Shown: one piece after another, positions 44,762 through 54,603 of the stretch | Numbering within the stretch: the first letter of the stretch is position 1 | Layout: every line of letters starts with the position of its first letter | Assembly (NCBI RefSeq): GCF_031846525.1 | Contig: NZ_JAVRHM010000005.1 | Coordinates: 138,189-202,188 of the forward strand | Source of the DNA: Autumnicola patrickiae | Lineage (GTDB): Bacteria; Bacteroidota; Bacteroidia; Flavobacteriales; Flavobacteriaceae | Direction of reading: 5' to 3' | DNA: 64,000 bases | Position numbers and translations under genes: made by a program | The notes under the pieces: model-generated | Databases searched by the model: none | What the model was told of the DNA's origin: nothing | What the model saw: only the letters and a program-made list of their open reading frames with translations

Positions 44762-47266
44762 TTATCCTTTCGCGATAGGATTTAGGATTAAATCGATACG
44801 TTCTAATGCGTCCTGTAAATGGTACCAGGTGAGTGTATCCCCCGAATTATAAACAGAATTTCTTATCTGTCTTTGCAGCACTTTAAGTTCTCCACGCACT
44901 ACAGGGCGAATGTCACTTTGTGCAACATCAATGCTACTCTGGGTCACCCATTGCCGGTATCTTGCAGGGATTTCTGCCTGCTCTTTGGTCATAAGATATT
45001 CCATCCTGTCCAGGTATGCACGCTGAAGGTTTCTGCGATATCTGTCTGTTTTTCCTCCTGAAGATAATTCGCTCCAGATCCCTTTCCTAAGATCGGTCAT
45101 CATATTTAGCAGGGAATAAGCTTCGCTGCCGTTAACCTCTTCATTTTCCATTAAACGCGCCATTCTTCCGAAATCCAGGATATTATTTAGCGCCCTTTCC
45201 TGCATGTTTCTGATCCTTTCAATATTGCCGTCAAATTCAACTTTATTGAAAATACTGGGATCCATAAGCCATTCCGGAGTTTCAAAAAGCTGGGTGTGCA
45301 AAAAGTTCATGGCCCGCTTTTGTTGCTCTTTATCCACATGCGTATATACGGCACCTTCCTGATCGTAAGTTTTATAATTTTCGTATACTCCTCCAATATT
45401 GGCAGCAACATGACCCATGTACCTGTTGTATTGGCCTACGATCTGACCGTAAAGATCATCAAGATCTTCATAATCTTTACCATCTTCAGCAGTCCATTCC
45501 AGTAAATTTGGTAGAATACGTTTTAGGTTTTTAATTCCGTATTCACTTGCAAGTACAGCGTCGTCACCTAAATCTTCGGTTTGTGAACTGGGATCTATAA
45601 CTCCGCCGCTTTGTTGTCTTCCGAAGCGATACATAGGATCACCGGCATGTTCGAGAATCCACTGGTCAAGAATTTCTTTTTCTTCTCTTCCTTCTTTCTC
45701 CGGAATAGGACGGTAACCCCATTTTATTGCATACTTGTCGTAAGGGCCGATATTTGGCATTAGAGCCACATCACCATCACCGGGCTGTGCGATATAATTG
45801 AAACGTGCGTAATCCATAATCGAAGGAGCAGTTCCAAATTCTGCCGTAAAAACAGGATCACGCAACTTCTCTACAGGATAAGCCACACTGCTTCCCATGT
45901 TATGCGGAAGCCCAAGTGTGTGACCAACCTCGTGGGAAGAAACAAAACGGATCAAACGTCCCATAACTTCATCTTTAAAGGCTACACTTTGTGCATCTTC
46001 GTTAATTGCAGCCGTTTGTACAAAAAACCAGTTTCTTAGCAAAGTCATTACGTTGTGGTACCAATTAATATCAGATTCTAGTATTTCCCCTGAACGTGGA
46101 TCGCTCACGTGGGGACCATTGGCGTTAGGAATAGGGGAAGCCAGATAGCGCACTACAGAATAACGCACATCCTCCGGACTCCAGTCTGGATCTTCTTCTT
46201 TTGAAGGTGGATCTTTGGCGATAATTGCGTTTTTAAAGCCTGCTTCTTCAAAGGCCACCTGCCAGTCTTCTATACCTTGTTTAATATAAGGAACCCATTT
46301 TTCCGGGGTTGCCCTGTCTATATAATAAACTATCGGTTCTTTTGGCTCTACAAGTTCCCCGCGTTTAAATTTTTCCATGTCTTCTTCCTTTACCTCCAGT
46401 CTCCAACGGTCCAGGTAACGTACTTCTTCGCTTTTTTGTGCCTCCAGGCCGTAATCTACCTGTTCTCTTGCGAACCAGCCAACACGTTGGTCGAAATAAC
46501 GGCGTTCCATTGGCTCTTCAGGCAGTAAGATCATGGAATTACTGAATTCCAAAGAAATAGAGCCTAAACTACTGTTAGAAGGTGGATTTCCTGCGCTATA
46601 TGTCTTAACGTGTCTTACTTCTACATTTTCAGGATAACTTCTTATCGTGTCGATGTAAGAACGCTCGTCGTCCAGGCGGGAAACTTTATATTCTTTTCTT
46701 TCATCATCCTGAAGGCCAAGAGCCATAATATCTTTAGTGTAAAGATCAGTAACATCAATAACAACATTATTGGACACTGAATCTTTTCTCATCGTCTGGA
46801 TAGGAAACTTCTGAAGGATTGGCTCAAAATTAGAATTCACCACAGCCTCGTGAACAGGTAAAGAATCTGCCGCGTAAACTTCATAAGAAACTACGCGAAG
46901 TAAAACATCGTCACCTTTCTTTTCCCACTTATGAACTTGTGTATTCTGTTTTCCACCACCAAAACCAATTCCGCTGGCAGTTTTCGCTATCCTGGTTACG
47001 GTTAACATTTCGCGATTAAATAGACTGTCCGGGATTTCGTAAAAATATTTGTCGTCTACCTTATGAACGGTAAACAATCCTTTATCGCTCTGTGCATCTT
47101 TGGTTATTATTTTGTTGTAAGGTTTTAGCTTGTCTTTACTCTTCGCTTCTGTATCTTCTGAAGCCTGAGCGGTGTTTTCAGAACTTCCTGCCTGAAAAAC
47201 AGCACAACCGGAAACAGAAACGGACAAAGCCACAAGAAGTGCCTTGTAAGAAAAATGTTTAATCAT
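44762..47266 (-). CDS. zinc-dependent metalloprotease lipoprotein (DUF5117/DUF4953 type)
   Basis: 834 residues. Lipobox SVSGC (Cys21). The N-terminal half corresponds to the DUF5117/5118 region of this Bacteroidetes family; the catalytic motif HEVGHTLGLPHN (His445, Glu446, His449, His455) is followed by YARFNYIAQPGDG, the Met-turn-side region of metzincin-like enzymes. It is an extracytoplasmic lipoprotein whose natural substrate is unknown. Length and motif order are normal for the family. Monogenic, between two hairpins. Confidence 0.88.
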   Translation of the reverse strand: MIKHFSYKALLVALSVSVSGCAVFQAGSSENTAQASEDTEAKSKDKLKPYNKIITKDAQSDKGLFTVHKVDDKYFYEIPDSLFNREMLTVTRIAKTASGIGFGGGKQNTQVHKWEKKGDDVLLRVVSYEVYAADSLPVHEAVVNSNFEPILQKFPIQTMRKDSVSNNVVIDVTDLYTKDIMALGLQDDERKEYKVSRLDDERSYIDTIRSYPENVEVRHVKTYSAGNPPSNSSLGSISLEFSNSMILLPEEPMERRYFDQRVGWFAREQVDYGLEAQKSEEVRYLDRWRLEVKEEDMEKFKRGELVEPKEPIVYYIDRATPEKWVPYIKQGIEDWQVAFEEAGFKNAIIAKDPPSKEEDPDWSPEDVRYSVVRYLASPIPNANGPHVSDPRSGEILESDINWYHNVMTLLRNWFFVQTAAINEDAQSVAFKDEVMGRLIRFVSSHEVGHTLGLPHNMGSSVAYPVEKLRDPVFTAEFGTAPSIMDYARFNYIAQPGDGDVALMPNIGPYDKYAIKWGYRPIPEKEGREEKEILDQWILEHAGDPMYRFGRQQSGGVIDPSSQTEDLGDDAVLASEYGIKNLKRILPNLLEWTAEDGKDYEDLDDLYGQIVGQYNRYMGHVAANIGGVYENYKTYDQEGAVYTHVDKEQQKRAMNFLHTQLFETPEWLMDPSIFNKVEFDGNIERIRNMQERALNNILDFGRMARLMENEEVNGSEAYSLLNMMTDLRKGIWSELSSGGKTDRYRRNLQRAYLDRMEYLMTKEQAEIPARYRQWVTQSSIDVAQSDIRPVVRGELKVLQRQIRNSVYNSGDTLTWYHLQDALERIDLILNPIAKG

Positions 47267-47574
47267 GAAAATTTATTTAATTGTGGTTTTAATTAAGCGG
47301 AGATATTATATAAAGAATTATCTGCCGCGTTTCTTTGACTCCTCAGAGCCTGAAAGGTTTAAAAATTAGTTAAAAATCCGGACTTAAAATCCTTTAAATA
47401 CAGGAAATTAAAAGTTTTATTTCTGAAGGTCTGGTTGTGCTTAACATACGATATTTTCCTTTTAATAAGATAAAACCATGAGGAACAGTATAATAATGCT
47501 TTGTTAAGCCGGATCTGATGTTAGAAAACCTGGATAAAATTAGGTAAATTGAAGAGGAAAATAAAAAAAGAATT
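47267..47574. other. 308-bp divergent gap without a gene
   Basis: AT-rich spacer between the divergent metalloprotease and the 77-residue protein. It should hold both promoters, but I found no exact TAnnTTTG box for either gene. No RNA gene or repeat recognised. Confidence 0.4.
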
Positions 47575-47808
47575 ATGAAAAAAGTAGTGCAATTAGTAGC
47601 TCAAAGAGCAGGAATTACAGAATCACAGGCAGAAACTGCAGTAAGAACGGTAGCTTCCTTTTTAAAAGACAGATTGCCTCCCGGAATTGCAGGGCAGGTG
47701 GATAAATACCTTGAGGATGATGCTGAAGGAGATAATGTAGGAAAGAAATCTGATGATGGACTTGGAGGTCTTGGAAATAAAATTAGTGGAGCCTTTGGTC
47801 CTAAATAG
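47575..47808 (+). CDS. small DUF2267-like protein
   Basis: 77 residues. The N-terminal 45 residues (VVQLVAQRAGITESQAE, then FLKDRLPPGIAGQVDKYL) resemble the helical repeat of DUF2267 proteins, where an 'RLPPG' turn is typical. The tail is Gly/Asp/Lys rich (GDNVGKKSDDGLGGLGNK) and probably disordered. No signal peptide, so cytosolic. Function unknown. It is a single gene with its own terminator. Confidence 0.65.
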   Translation: MKKVVQLVAQRAGITESQAETAVRTVASFLKDRLPPGIAGQVDKYLEDDAEGDNVGKKSDDGLGGLGNKISGAFGPK

Positions 47809-47827
47809 GTGCGCTTAAATAAAAGCA

Positions 47828-47861
47828 AAAACCCTCTCGTTCTAATGGAAGAGAGGGTTTT
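47828..47861 (+). terminator. terminator after the DUF2267-like gene
   Basis: AAAACCCTCTC / GAGAGGGTTTT stem of 11 bp with a 12-nt loop. Confidence 0.8.
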
Positions 47862-47910
47862 GTGTTTTACAAATACATGCAGGCTCTATGGCTTTTTATT
47901 ACAATCTCCA

Positions 47911-47964
47911 CTTCGACAAACTCAGTGTGGCACCAGAGGTGCAGTCCGGCTCAGCCTGTCGAAG
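47911..47964. repeat. CTTCGACA ... TGTCGAAG inverted repeat
   Basis: Perfect 8-bp arms 38 bp apart in the convergent gap before lysS, with CTCAG sequences inside each arm. Sequences of this kind are scattered through many flavobacterial genomes as intergenic repeats; that statement is from memory and not tested here. Confidence 0.5.
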
Positions 47965-47998
47965 CCTGTTCATGTTTAAATCCAACAGCGCTTAACAT

Positions 47999-49696
47999 CT
48001 AAAACCACTTTTCAACATCTTCCAGTTGAAGGGCAGCTATAGGTAATTTGTTCTTTTTCCTTAGTCCGTTAAGTTTTTGGTGCACCTGAGTCGGTTTGTT
48101 TTCCTTTAATTTGGAAACACTTATAAACTCATGCATTACCACATCCACCCATTCCTGTGGAACTCCAATTTTGATGAAATCTTCAGGTTTTGGAGTAGGT
48201 GCTTTCTTTTCAGGTTTCATTTGGGGGAAGAACAGTACTTCCTGGATGGATTGGTTATTGGTAAGGAACATAATTAACCTGTCCATTCCAATTCCCAGTC
48301 CGGATGTTGGTGGCATTCCATATTCCAGCGCACGAAGAAAATCATCATCAATAAACATTGCTTCGTCATCACCTTTTTCAGAAAGCTTTAGTTGCTCCTC
48401 GAAACGCTCGCGCTGGTCTATAGGATCATTTAATTCAGAATAAGCATTTGCAATTTCCTTTCCGCAGACCATCAGCTCGAAGCGTTCGGTTAATTCCGGA
48501 TTATCGCGATGTTCCTTACATAGCGGACTCATCTCTTTCGGGTAATCTGTAATAAAAGTCGGCTGGATAAAGTTGCCTTCGCACTTTTCACCAAAGATTT
48601 CATCGATAAGTTTTCCTTTACCCATCGTCTCATCCACTTCTACTCCCATTTCTTTAGCAGCTTCAAAAAGCTCCTTTTCAGATTTTCCGAAAACATCATA
48701 ACCGGTAAACTCTTTTATCGCATCAATCATCGTGATGCGTTTGTACGGAGCCTTAAAATCTACCTGGTGCTTTCCAAAAGTTGCCTCTGTGGTGCCATTA
48801 ACCGCAATCGCACAATGTTCAAGGAGTTTTTCGGTAAAATCCATCATCCAGTTGTAGTCTTTATAGGCTACATAAATTTCCATGGCGGTAAATTCCGGAT
48901 TATGGGTTCTGTCCATTCCTTCATTTCGGAAGTTTTTCGAAAACTCATAAACACCGTCAAAACCACCAACAATTAATCGCTTCAGGTATAACTCATTCGC
49001 GATTCTCAAGTAAAGCGGAATATCCAAGGCGTTGTGATGCGTAATAAACGGTCTTGCTGCGGCACCACCGGGAATAGATTGAAGGATAGGAGTTTCTACT
49101 TCAAAATATCCTTTATCATTAAAGAAATTTCGCATCGCGTTGAACAACTTGGTGCGTTTCACAAAAATTTCTTTTACCTGTGGATTCACGGCCAAATCTG
49201 CATAGCGCTGGCGGTAACGGTGTTCAGGATCTCTGAATCCGTCGTGGGTATTTCCTTCTTTGTCTGTTTTAGGAAGTGGCAGCGGGCGCAAAGATTTGCT
49301 CAGCAGGCTGTAATCTTTTACCATTACCGTCATTTCCCCAACCTTGGTCTTAAAAAGTTCTCCCTGAATTCCAATAAAATCACCGATATCGAGCAGCTTC
49401 TTATAAACTTCGTTATACTTGCTTTTATCCTCTCCCGGGCAAATTTCGTCCCTGTTAAAATAAACCTGGATTTTACCTTTTGAATCCTGTAATTCAGCAA
49501 AAGATGCTTTTCCCTGGATACGTCTGGACATTAAACGGCCCGCAATTACCACTTTTTTACCTTCTTCAAAATTGGATTTTATTTCAGAAGTAGTGTGGTC
49601 CACCGGGAAAAGTTCGGCTGGATAAGGGTTAATTCCGGATTTTCTAAGGGCAGATAATTTTTCCCTTCTTACGATTTCCTGTTCAGATAGCTGCAT
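47999..49696 (-). CDS. lysS: lysyl-tRNA synthetase, class II
   Basis: 565 residues. OB-fold anticodon-binding domain (about 50-150, with GRLMSRRIQGKASFAELQD) and a class II catalytic core: motif 1 near VKRTKLFNAMRNFFNDKGY, motif 2 FRNEGMDRTHNPEFTAME, motif 3 GLGIGMDRLIMFLTN. A C-terminal extension of about 70 residues (after QMKPEKKAP) is present, as in other flavobacterial LysS. Charges tRNA-Lys. Divergent from yqaE/lipB. Confidence 0.96.
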   Translation of the reverse strand: MQLSEQEIVRREKLSALRKSGINPYPAELFPVDHTTSEIKSNFEEGKKVVIAGRLMSRRIQGKASFAELQDSKGKIQVYFNRDEICPGEDKSKYNEVYKKLLDIGDFIGIQGELFKTKVGEMTVMVKDYSLLSKSLRPLPLPKTDKEGNTHDGFRDPEHRYRQRYADLAVNPQVKEIFVKRTKLFNAMRNFFNDKGYFEVETPILQSIPGGAAARPFITHHNALDIPLYLRIANELYLKRLIVGGFDGVYEFSKNFRNEGMDRTHNPEFTAMEIYVAYKDYNWMMDFTEKLLEHCAIAVNGTTEATFGKHQVDFKAPYKRITMIDAIKEFTGYDVFGKSEKELFEAAKEMGVEVDETMGKGKLIDEIFGEKCEGNFIQPTFITDYPKEMSPLCKEHRDNPELTERFELMVCGKEIANAYSELNDPIDQRERFEEQLKLSEKGDDEAMFIDDDFLRALEYGMPPTSGLGIGMDRLIMFLTNNQSIQEVLFFPQMKPEKKAPTPKPEDFIKIGVPQEWVDVVMHEFISVSKLKENKPTQVHQKLNGLRKKNKLPIAALQLEDVEKWF

Positions 49697-49742
49697 GATG
49701 TTATTTTGTCAATTATTGCCAGGCTTATACCTTTGGCAGGTG

Positions 49743-49750
49743 CAAATATA
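49743..49750 (-). promoter_or_regulatory. -7 box TATATTTG for lysS
   Basis: Exact TAnnTTTG match on the minus strand, 46 bp upstream of the ATG at 49696. Confidence 0.55.
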
Positions 49751-49800
49751 ATGACAATCAGGCTATCCACCAATGCGAGTGAAAGCCGAAATTTTAATTC

Positions 49801-49808
49801 TATCTTTG
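49801..49808 (+). promoter_or_regulatory. -7 box TATCTTTG for yqaE-lipB
   Basis: Exact TAnnTTTG match, 20 bp before the ATG at 49829. It places the transcript start after the earlier in-frame ATG at 49706 and so supports the short YqaE. Confidence 0.6.
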
Positions 49809-49828
49809 TGCCGAAAAATTTGAGTAAA

Positions 49829-49987
49829 ATGAGTATCTGGCGCGCTATTTTGTCGGTTTTATTTCCTCCGCTGGCGGTTTACGACAAGGGTTGTGGTTCA
49901 ATAATTATTGTTCTTATCCTAACACTTTTGGGCTGGATTCCCGGTGTGATTGCCGCGCTTATTATTCTGAATAATCCAAAGAGGTAG
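49829..49987 (+). CDS. YqaE/Pmp3-family small membrane protein
   Basis: 52 residues, two membrane helices, with the family pattern SVLFPPLAVYDKGCG then LTLLGWIPGVIAALIIL. Pmp3/YqaE proteins are tiny hydrophobic proteins linked to membrane potential and salt or cold stress; molecular function is unclear. A longer frame from 49706 adds 41 residues unlike the family and starts before the promoter box, so it was rejected. It ends 4 bp before lipB. Confidence 0.9.
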   Translation: MSIWRAILSVLFPPLAVYDKGCGSIIIVLILTLLGWIPGVIAALIILNNPKR

Positions 49988-49991
49988 AAAA

Positions 49992-50690
49992 ATGAACAGG
50001 AAAGTAGAAATCCAGAGGTTGGGATTGCAGGATTATAAGGAGGCCTGGGATTATCAGGAAAAGTTGTTTAAAGCCACACTTGACAAGAAAATAAAGAACC
50101 GAAGGGAAAATTTAAATGAAGCGACTACAAATTATTTGCTTCTGGTAGAACATCCACATGTGTACACTCTTGGAAAAAGCGGGGACGCTGCGAATTTGCT
50201 GATTTCTGAAGAAGAATTGAAGCATAAAAACGCCAGTTTTTATAAAATAAACAGGGGAGGGGATATCACCTATCACGGCCCCGGGCAATTGGTGGCTTAT
50301 CCTATTCTCGATCTCGATAACTTTTTTACTGATATTCATAAATACTTACGCCTGCTGGAAGAAGCAGTGATCCAAACCCTTAAGGAATACGGATTAAAAG
50401 CCGAAAGGAGTGAAGGCGAAACAGGAGTCTGGCTGGATGTAAATACGCCTTTTGCAAGAAAAATCTGCGCGATGGGGGTAAGAGCAAGCCGCTGGGTGAC
50501 CATGCACGGACTTGCACTCAACGTGAATTCCGATCTGGGATATTTCGATAATATTGTACCCTGCGGGATCCAGGACAAGGCAGTAACATCCCTTAATGTA
50601 GAACTGGGTAAGAAAGAGATTCCGTTGCCAGAAGTTCAGGAAAAATTACTGATACATTTTGAAAATCTTTTTGAAGCTGAGTTGAATTAG
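49992..50690 (+). CDS. lipB: lipoyl(octanoyl) transferase LipB
   Basis: 232 residues. Contains INRGGDITYHGPGQLVAYPI, Lys157 in ARKICAMGV and catalytic Cys191 in VPCGIQDKAV, the LipB signature. It moves octanoate from acyl-carrier protein to lipoyl domains, the first step of protein lipoylation. 4 bp behind yqaE. Confidence 0.95.
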   Translation: MNRKVEIQRLGLQDYKEAWDYQEKLFKATLDKKIKNRRENLNEATTNYLLLVEHPHVYTLGKSGDAANLLISEEELKHKNASFYKINRGGDITYHGPGQLVAYPILDLDNFFTDIHKYLRLLEEAVIQTLKEYGLKAERSEGETGVWLDVNTPFARKICAMGVRASRWVTMHGLALNVNSDLGYFDNIVPCGIQDKAVTSLNVELGKKEIPLPEVQEKLLIHFENLFEAELN

Positions 50691-50754
50691 GTCTGCACAA
50701 ACGAAAACATTTCTAAATTTTTTTCATTTTATTATTCTGGAATTAAAATAATTC

Positions 50755-50778
50755 TATTTTTGTTAAATTATTTAACAA
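50755..50778 (+). promoter_or_regulatory. -7 box TATTTTTG overlapped by a perfect palindrome
   Basis: Exact TAnnTTTG at 50755-50762; TTGTTAAAT-T-ATTTAACAA (50760-50778) is a perfect 9-bp inverted repeat with a 1-bp centre covering the expected transcription start. This is the layout of a repressor operator. It precedes the gene at 50834 by 56 bp. Confidence 0.55.
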
Positions 50779-50833
50779 AAGGGCTTTTTGCTCTGTAATT
50801 TAATTCATCACCAGCGTTCTTCACATCATTAAA

Positions 50834-52090
50834 ATGAAAGATATACTTCTTGTCCTTTTTACCTTTTTTTGTCTCAGTAGCTATGCACAAAACGACTTCC
50901 AGAAGGGATTTTTAATTACTAATTCCGGGGATACTTTACATGCTTTAATTAAAAAAGAGGTTTGGATAAATAATCCAACGCAACTGGAATTTAAATCATC
51001 AGAAAGTGTGGATATTCAAACCCGTACCATTGATCAGGTACGTGAATTCGGGGTGCCGGAGCATTACCATTATATGAGGGTGGATGTAAGGATGGATAGG
51101 AGCGATAGTGATTATTCTAAATTGAGCAACGATAGAAATCCAGACTTTCAGGAAGAGAGGGTGTTTTTACAAAGCCTTGTGGAAGGGGCGGCAAATCTTT
51201 ATTTTTATCGCGAGGGCGGTTTGGAACGATTTTTTTATTCAGTAGAAGGATCAGATCCAGAGCAGTTAATTTTTAAAAAATATAACACGGCAGAAAACAA
51301 AGTTGGGATCAACTCCAGGTACAAACAGCAATTATGGCAGGATGTAAAATGTCCTTCTGCTACTATTAATTCTTTTAAAAATCTCGATTACAGGCGTGGA
51401 GAACTTGTGCGCTATTTTGTAAATTATAACGAGTGTACCAGTTCTAATTATGAGAATTTTACCCAAAGAAAGGATACAGATTTTTTTAATGTCAAGGTTA
51501 AAGTAGGGGCCGGTATTTCCGCTTTAAAGATAGACCAGGGAAAATTTGGAAATATGGTTGAGGGGCAATTGCAGACAAACCTCAGGCTAGGAATGGAAGC
51601 CGAATACTTCTTTCCATTTCTTAATAGAAAATGGTCATTTTTTATTGAACCGACTTATTATAAATTTAAGAGTGGAGATGAAGGTGTCGCTTATTTTACT
51701 ATTGCTAATGTGCCTTCCAATCCTAATGCCACTTATGCAAGAGTAGACGCATATTTCGAAATAGATTATGCTGCAATAGAAATACCGCTGGCTTTCAGAT
51801 ATTACGTTTTAACAAAAGAAAATTCCAATTTTTTCCTTAATGGTGGCGTTGCAGTTGAAAAAATACTGAATTCTTCAACAAAAGCAACGAGAATAGATGG
51901 ATCTGATTTAAATAGAAAATTTGATCTCAAGGATGCTGGTGCGGCAAGTCTTTTATTTGGTTTGGGATATTCCTTTAAATCCTTTAGTATAGAAAGCAGG
52001 TATTATATAGGTAGATCCTATAAAACGCCCCAATGGAAAGTTGGCCATAGCAATAACTTTACCCTAAGCCTCGGTTACAGGATTTTCTAA
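50834..52090 (+). CDS. outer-membrane beta-barrel protein, unknown function
   Basis: 418 residues. Signal peptide (1-18, ending SYAQ). The first ~190 residues (GFLITNSGDTLHALIKKEVW...) form a soluble domain often seen in front of Bacteroidetes barrel proteins; residues about 215-418 show alternating aromatic strands ending in SLGYRIF, typical of an outer-membrane barrel with a terminal Phe. Ligand unknown. It stands alone with its own promoter carrying a palindrome, so it may be an inducible gene. Confidence 0.75.
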   Translation: MKDILLVLFTFFCLSSYAQNDFQKGFLITNSGDTLHALIKKEVWINNPTQLEFKSSESVDIQTRTIDQVREFGVPEHYHYMRVDVRMDRSDSDYSKLSNDRNPDFQEERVFLQSLVEGAANLYFYREGGLERFFYSVEGSDPEQLIFKKYNTAENKVGINSRYKQQLWQDVKCPSATINSFKNLDYRRGELVRYFVNYNECTSSNYENFTQRKDTDFFNVKVKVGAGISALKIDQGKFGNMVEGQLQTNLRLGMEAEYFFPFLNRKWSFFIEPTYYKFKSGDEGVAYFTIANVPSNPNATYARVDAYFEIDYAAIEIPLAFRYYVLTKENSNFFLNGGVAVEKILNSSTKATRIDGSDLNRKFDLKDAGAASLLFGLGYSFKSFSIESRYYIGRSYKTPQWKVGHSNNFTLSLGYRIF

Positions 52091-52138
52091 AAATAAGTAT
52101 AAGCATGTTCTTCGGAAGAAAATTCTATCACAAGAGAA

Positions 52139-54592
52139 TCAAAATTTGTAATATAAAATCGCATTATCATCTCCCTGCACCACAAACTCCAGGTTTCTGT
52201 CCAGATCTGCATTATTGAGGTCGATTTGAGAAGTGCCGTAAACAGGAAAGCCTTCTAAAAGCTCAGCATTGGAATTGAAAATGTACACCCGCTTCGCCTG
52301 AGTGTCTGTCACCGAAATTAAAACCCGGTTGTTAACGTAAAATATCTGCGGTTTGGTGTAAAGTCCAAAATCAAGCTCTACTTTTTTTCCTTCAATAGAG
52401 AGGATATTATCCGAAAGCGTTACCAAAGTTTTTGGAGTAGCGTTCAGATAGTGGTTTTCTGCAAGATTCCTGTTTTCTTTCTGCACTTTTCCCAGCTGAT
52501 CAATACTTATTAATTCCCCTGCAGCACTGGTAGAAATAAACCTGTCCTGGTATTCATACCAGTCATTTCCCGATAAATCAAAAGTTTCGGCTACAGGAAC
52601 ACGTACATCTCCCTGCCGGCTCAGGATATTAATTTTTCCGGAGTTTTCAGCGATCAGGATGTAATCTTTGGTGCCGATTCGTATATGCTTTGGCGGATTA
52701 GTAATTTCTGAAGCCGCTTTGCTGAAGTCGAAACCTTTTACAGGTTTTCCGTCGCCGTTGTACATATAAATACGGTCTTCCTGCGTGACGACAAAACGAA
52801 ACTTTCTGTTGTTGTCATAGTCAAAAACAGAAAGTGGTTGAGTAATAGGATCGTTAAACTGAAGGGGAAAAGGTTTCACGTTATTTCCGTTCCGGTCAAG
52901 TATTTCTACAGAATTCTGTGTGCCGAAGGCAAGCTGAAATTTACCATTTTTTAGGAGGTCCATTTCGTGGACGTTTCCGATAATTCTGCTTTTTAGCTGT
53001 TTTTTCCAGTAAATATTATTCTTGTTGGAGATGAGGTATAGCGTGTTGTCTACATCCTGCACCGCGATATCCATCTGGTTGGTAAGATGATTTTTAAAGA
53101 AAAACGGACGTGTGGCCAATTCGGCTTCCAAAGCAACAGAGAATACCTCTTCAGGCGCTGCGTTGGAACTCTGCGTCTGCTCAGACTCATGAATAATGCC
53201 GTGAATATGCGCAAAATCATCTTCCTGGACAAATTGTACCGCGCCAATCCTGTAATTCTGAAGGTCTATATTAAGGACATCAGATTTTGCGTTTTCAGGA
53301 ACAGCCTTGGTTAGTAATGGTAAAAAATCCTTTCCGTTTGCAACCATAAGCATAGAAGATTCCGAAGAAAGTTGCTCCATCGCTTCCTGGTAATATGCCT
53401 TTTCGCTCAGGGAATTGTTGTTTAGAAAGTCAACAATTACTTTTTCCAAAACATTTGTGCTACTGCCAAAAATCAGGAAATTATTCAGCCGGATAAAGTA
53501 TTTTGGATTTTCAATAGTAATTAAAGAAGAAAAACTTCTGACGAATTCCGGAGTTTCATCGATTGAAAAAATTTCTGTATCCCGATAATTGCCAAATTTG
53601 GCACTGCTCTTAGAAAGCACCTTCTGAAAAGTTTTTTCAATATTAATGGATTTCATTATGAAAAGGGGATTTCCCTCTATATATATAAGACCTACTTCAT
53701 TTACTTCAGAATAAAGATCAACAGCTTCAAAAATGGTGTCATGTTGAGTCTTTTTAAGGTTTTGCTGAAGTATTTCCGCATTATTAAAGGTAAAAGAGAG
53801 AAAACCTGAAGCAGAAGATGGTGTTATTTGTGCAATTTCGTTCCGGTTTACTCCAGTACCTTTAAAAATATTCAGAATTGATGCAGAATCCTGCGCTGTA
53901 ATGGCAATTCCGTTAAACCTGATTGCTTTTTCTTCCAATTCGAGATCAACAGCACTCCAATTTGCCAATTTTTGATCCCGTCCTACTTGTAAGCCTTCAA
54001 AAAATGCCTGTATACCTGTATTCGTTTGATGATTGATAAATACTGAAGTTTTTGCTTTATCTGTCGCCGCAACTAACTGCCGAAAATTGCCATTTTCGAC
54101 ATTGCTTTTATCCTGAAGGCTTTTCTCCAGTACTTCCCGGGAATTGCTGGCCAAAAAATTCCCTCCTTTTTCTGAAATATAAGTGCTGATTCCTTCTAAA
54201 GTGTAGTGCTTAATTTGCCAGTTTTCGGCCTTAAAAGTTTCCAAAGACTTATTCCCAATAGAATCCAGGTTGATTTTTGGCTGTCCTTTGGTCACCAGCA
54301 GGTAATGGGACTCCTCCTTTTCAGTCTTCCGGATACTTATTATACTTTCTCCTATGCTATCTATGTGTTCGATAAAATTCAGTTGATCCTTCAAATCTTC
54401 AATTTGAAAGACTTTGTCGGAAAGAAGAGGATTTTGAGAAACCTGGGAAAAAAATTCCTTTAAATCGGGTGATTGAATAATAACAGATGCGTCCTCATGG
54501 ATCTCATTATATATAGGTAAGTTTTTTTCCGCATCATTTTCACATGCGGTAAATAATAATAGGTATAAAAGGAAGAATAAAAATCTCTTCAT
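52139..54592 (-). CDS. large conserved lipoprotein of the rnhB operon, unknown
   Basis: 817 residues. Lipobox LLLFTAC (Cys17). The first ~470 residues resemble a helical/beta region of DUF3352-like exported proteins (EIHEDASVIIQSPDLKEFFSQVSQ). The C-terminal ~330 residues show repeating beta segments with VRVPVAETFDLSG and DYDNNRKFRFVVT, suggestive of a beta-propeller. It starts 11 bp after rnhB, so it is co-transcribed. Function unknown. The gene holds several AATTGCC motif variants (53584, 54081 and others). Confidence 0.75.
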   Translation of the reverse strand: MKRFLFFLLYLLLFTACENDAEKNLPIYNEIHEDASVIIQSPDLKEFFSQVSQNPLLSDKVFQIEDLKDQLNFIEHIDSIGESIISIRKTEKEESHYLLVTKGQPKINLDSIGNKSLETFKAENWQIKHYTLEGISTYISEKGGNFLASNSREVLEKSLQDKSNVENGNFRQLVAATDKAKTSVFINHQTNTGIQAFFEGLQVGRDQKLANWSAVDLELEEKAIRFNGIAITAQDSASILNIFKGTGVNRNEIAQITPSSASGFLSFTFNNAEILQQNLKKTQHDTIFEAVDLYSEVNEVGLIYIEGNPLFIMKSINIEKTFQKVLSKSSAKFGNYRDTEIFSIDETPEFVRSFSSLITIENPKYFIRLNNFLIFGSSTNVLEKVIVDFLNNNSLSEKAYYQEAMEQLSSESSMLMVANGKDFLPLLTKAVPENAKSDVLNIDLQNYRIGAVQFVQEDDFAHIHGIIHESEQTQSSNAAPEEVFSVALEAELATRPFFFKNHLTNQMDIAVQDVDNTLYLISNKNNIYWKKQLKSRIIGNVHEMDLLKNGKFQLAFGTQNSVEILDRNGNNVKPFPLQFNDPITQPLSVFDYDNNRKFRFVVTQEDRIYMYNGDGKPVKGFDFSKAASEITNPPKHIRIGTKDYILIAENSGKINILSRQGDVRVPVAETFDLSGNDWYEYQDRFISTSAAGELISIDQLGKVQKENRNLAENHYLNATPKTLVTLSDNILSIEGKKVELDFGLYTKPQIFYVNNRVLISVTDTQAKRVYIFNSNAELLEGFPVYGTSQIDLNNADLDRNLEFVVQGDDNAILYYKF

Positions 54593-54603
54593 TAATGTAA
54601 AAG

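Noticed and set aside
49034..49483. 149-codon plus-strand frame inside lysS
   Set aside because: Antisense to the OB-fold and catalytic core of a complete LysS; no supporting context.
49706..49828. 41-residue N-terminal extension of YqaE
   Set aside because: Not family-like, and the exact -7 box at 49801 lies inside it.
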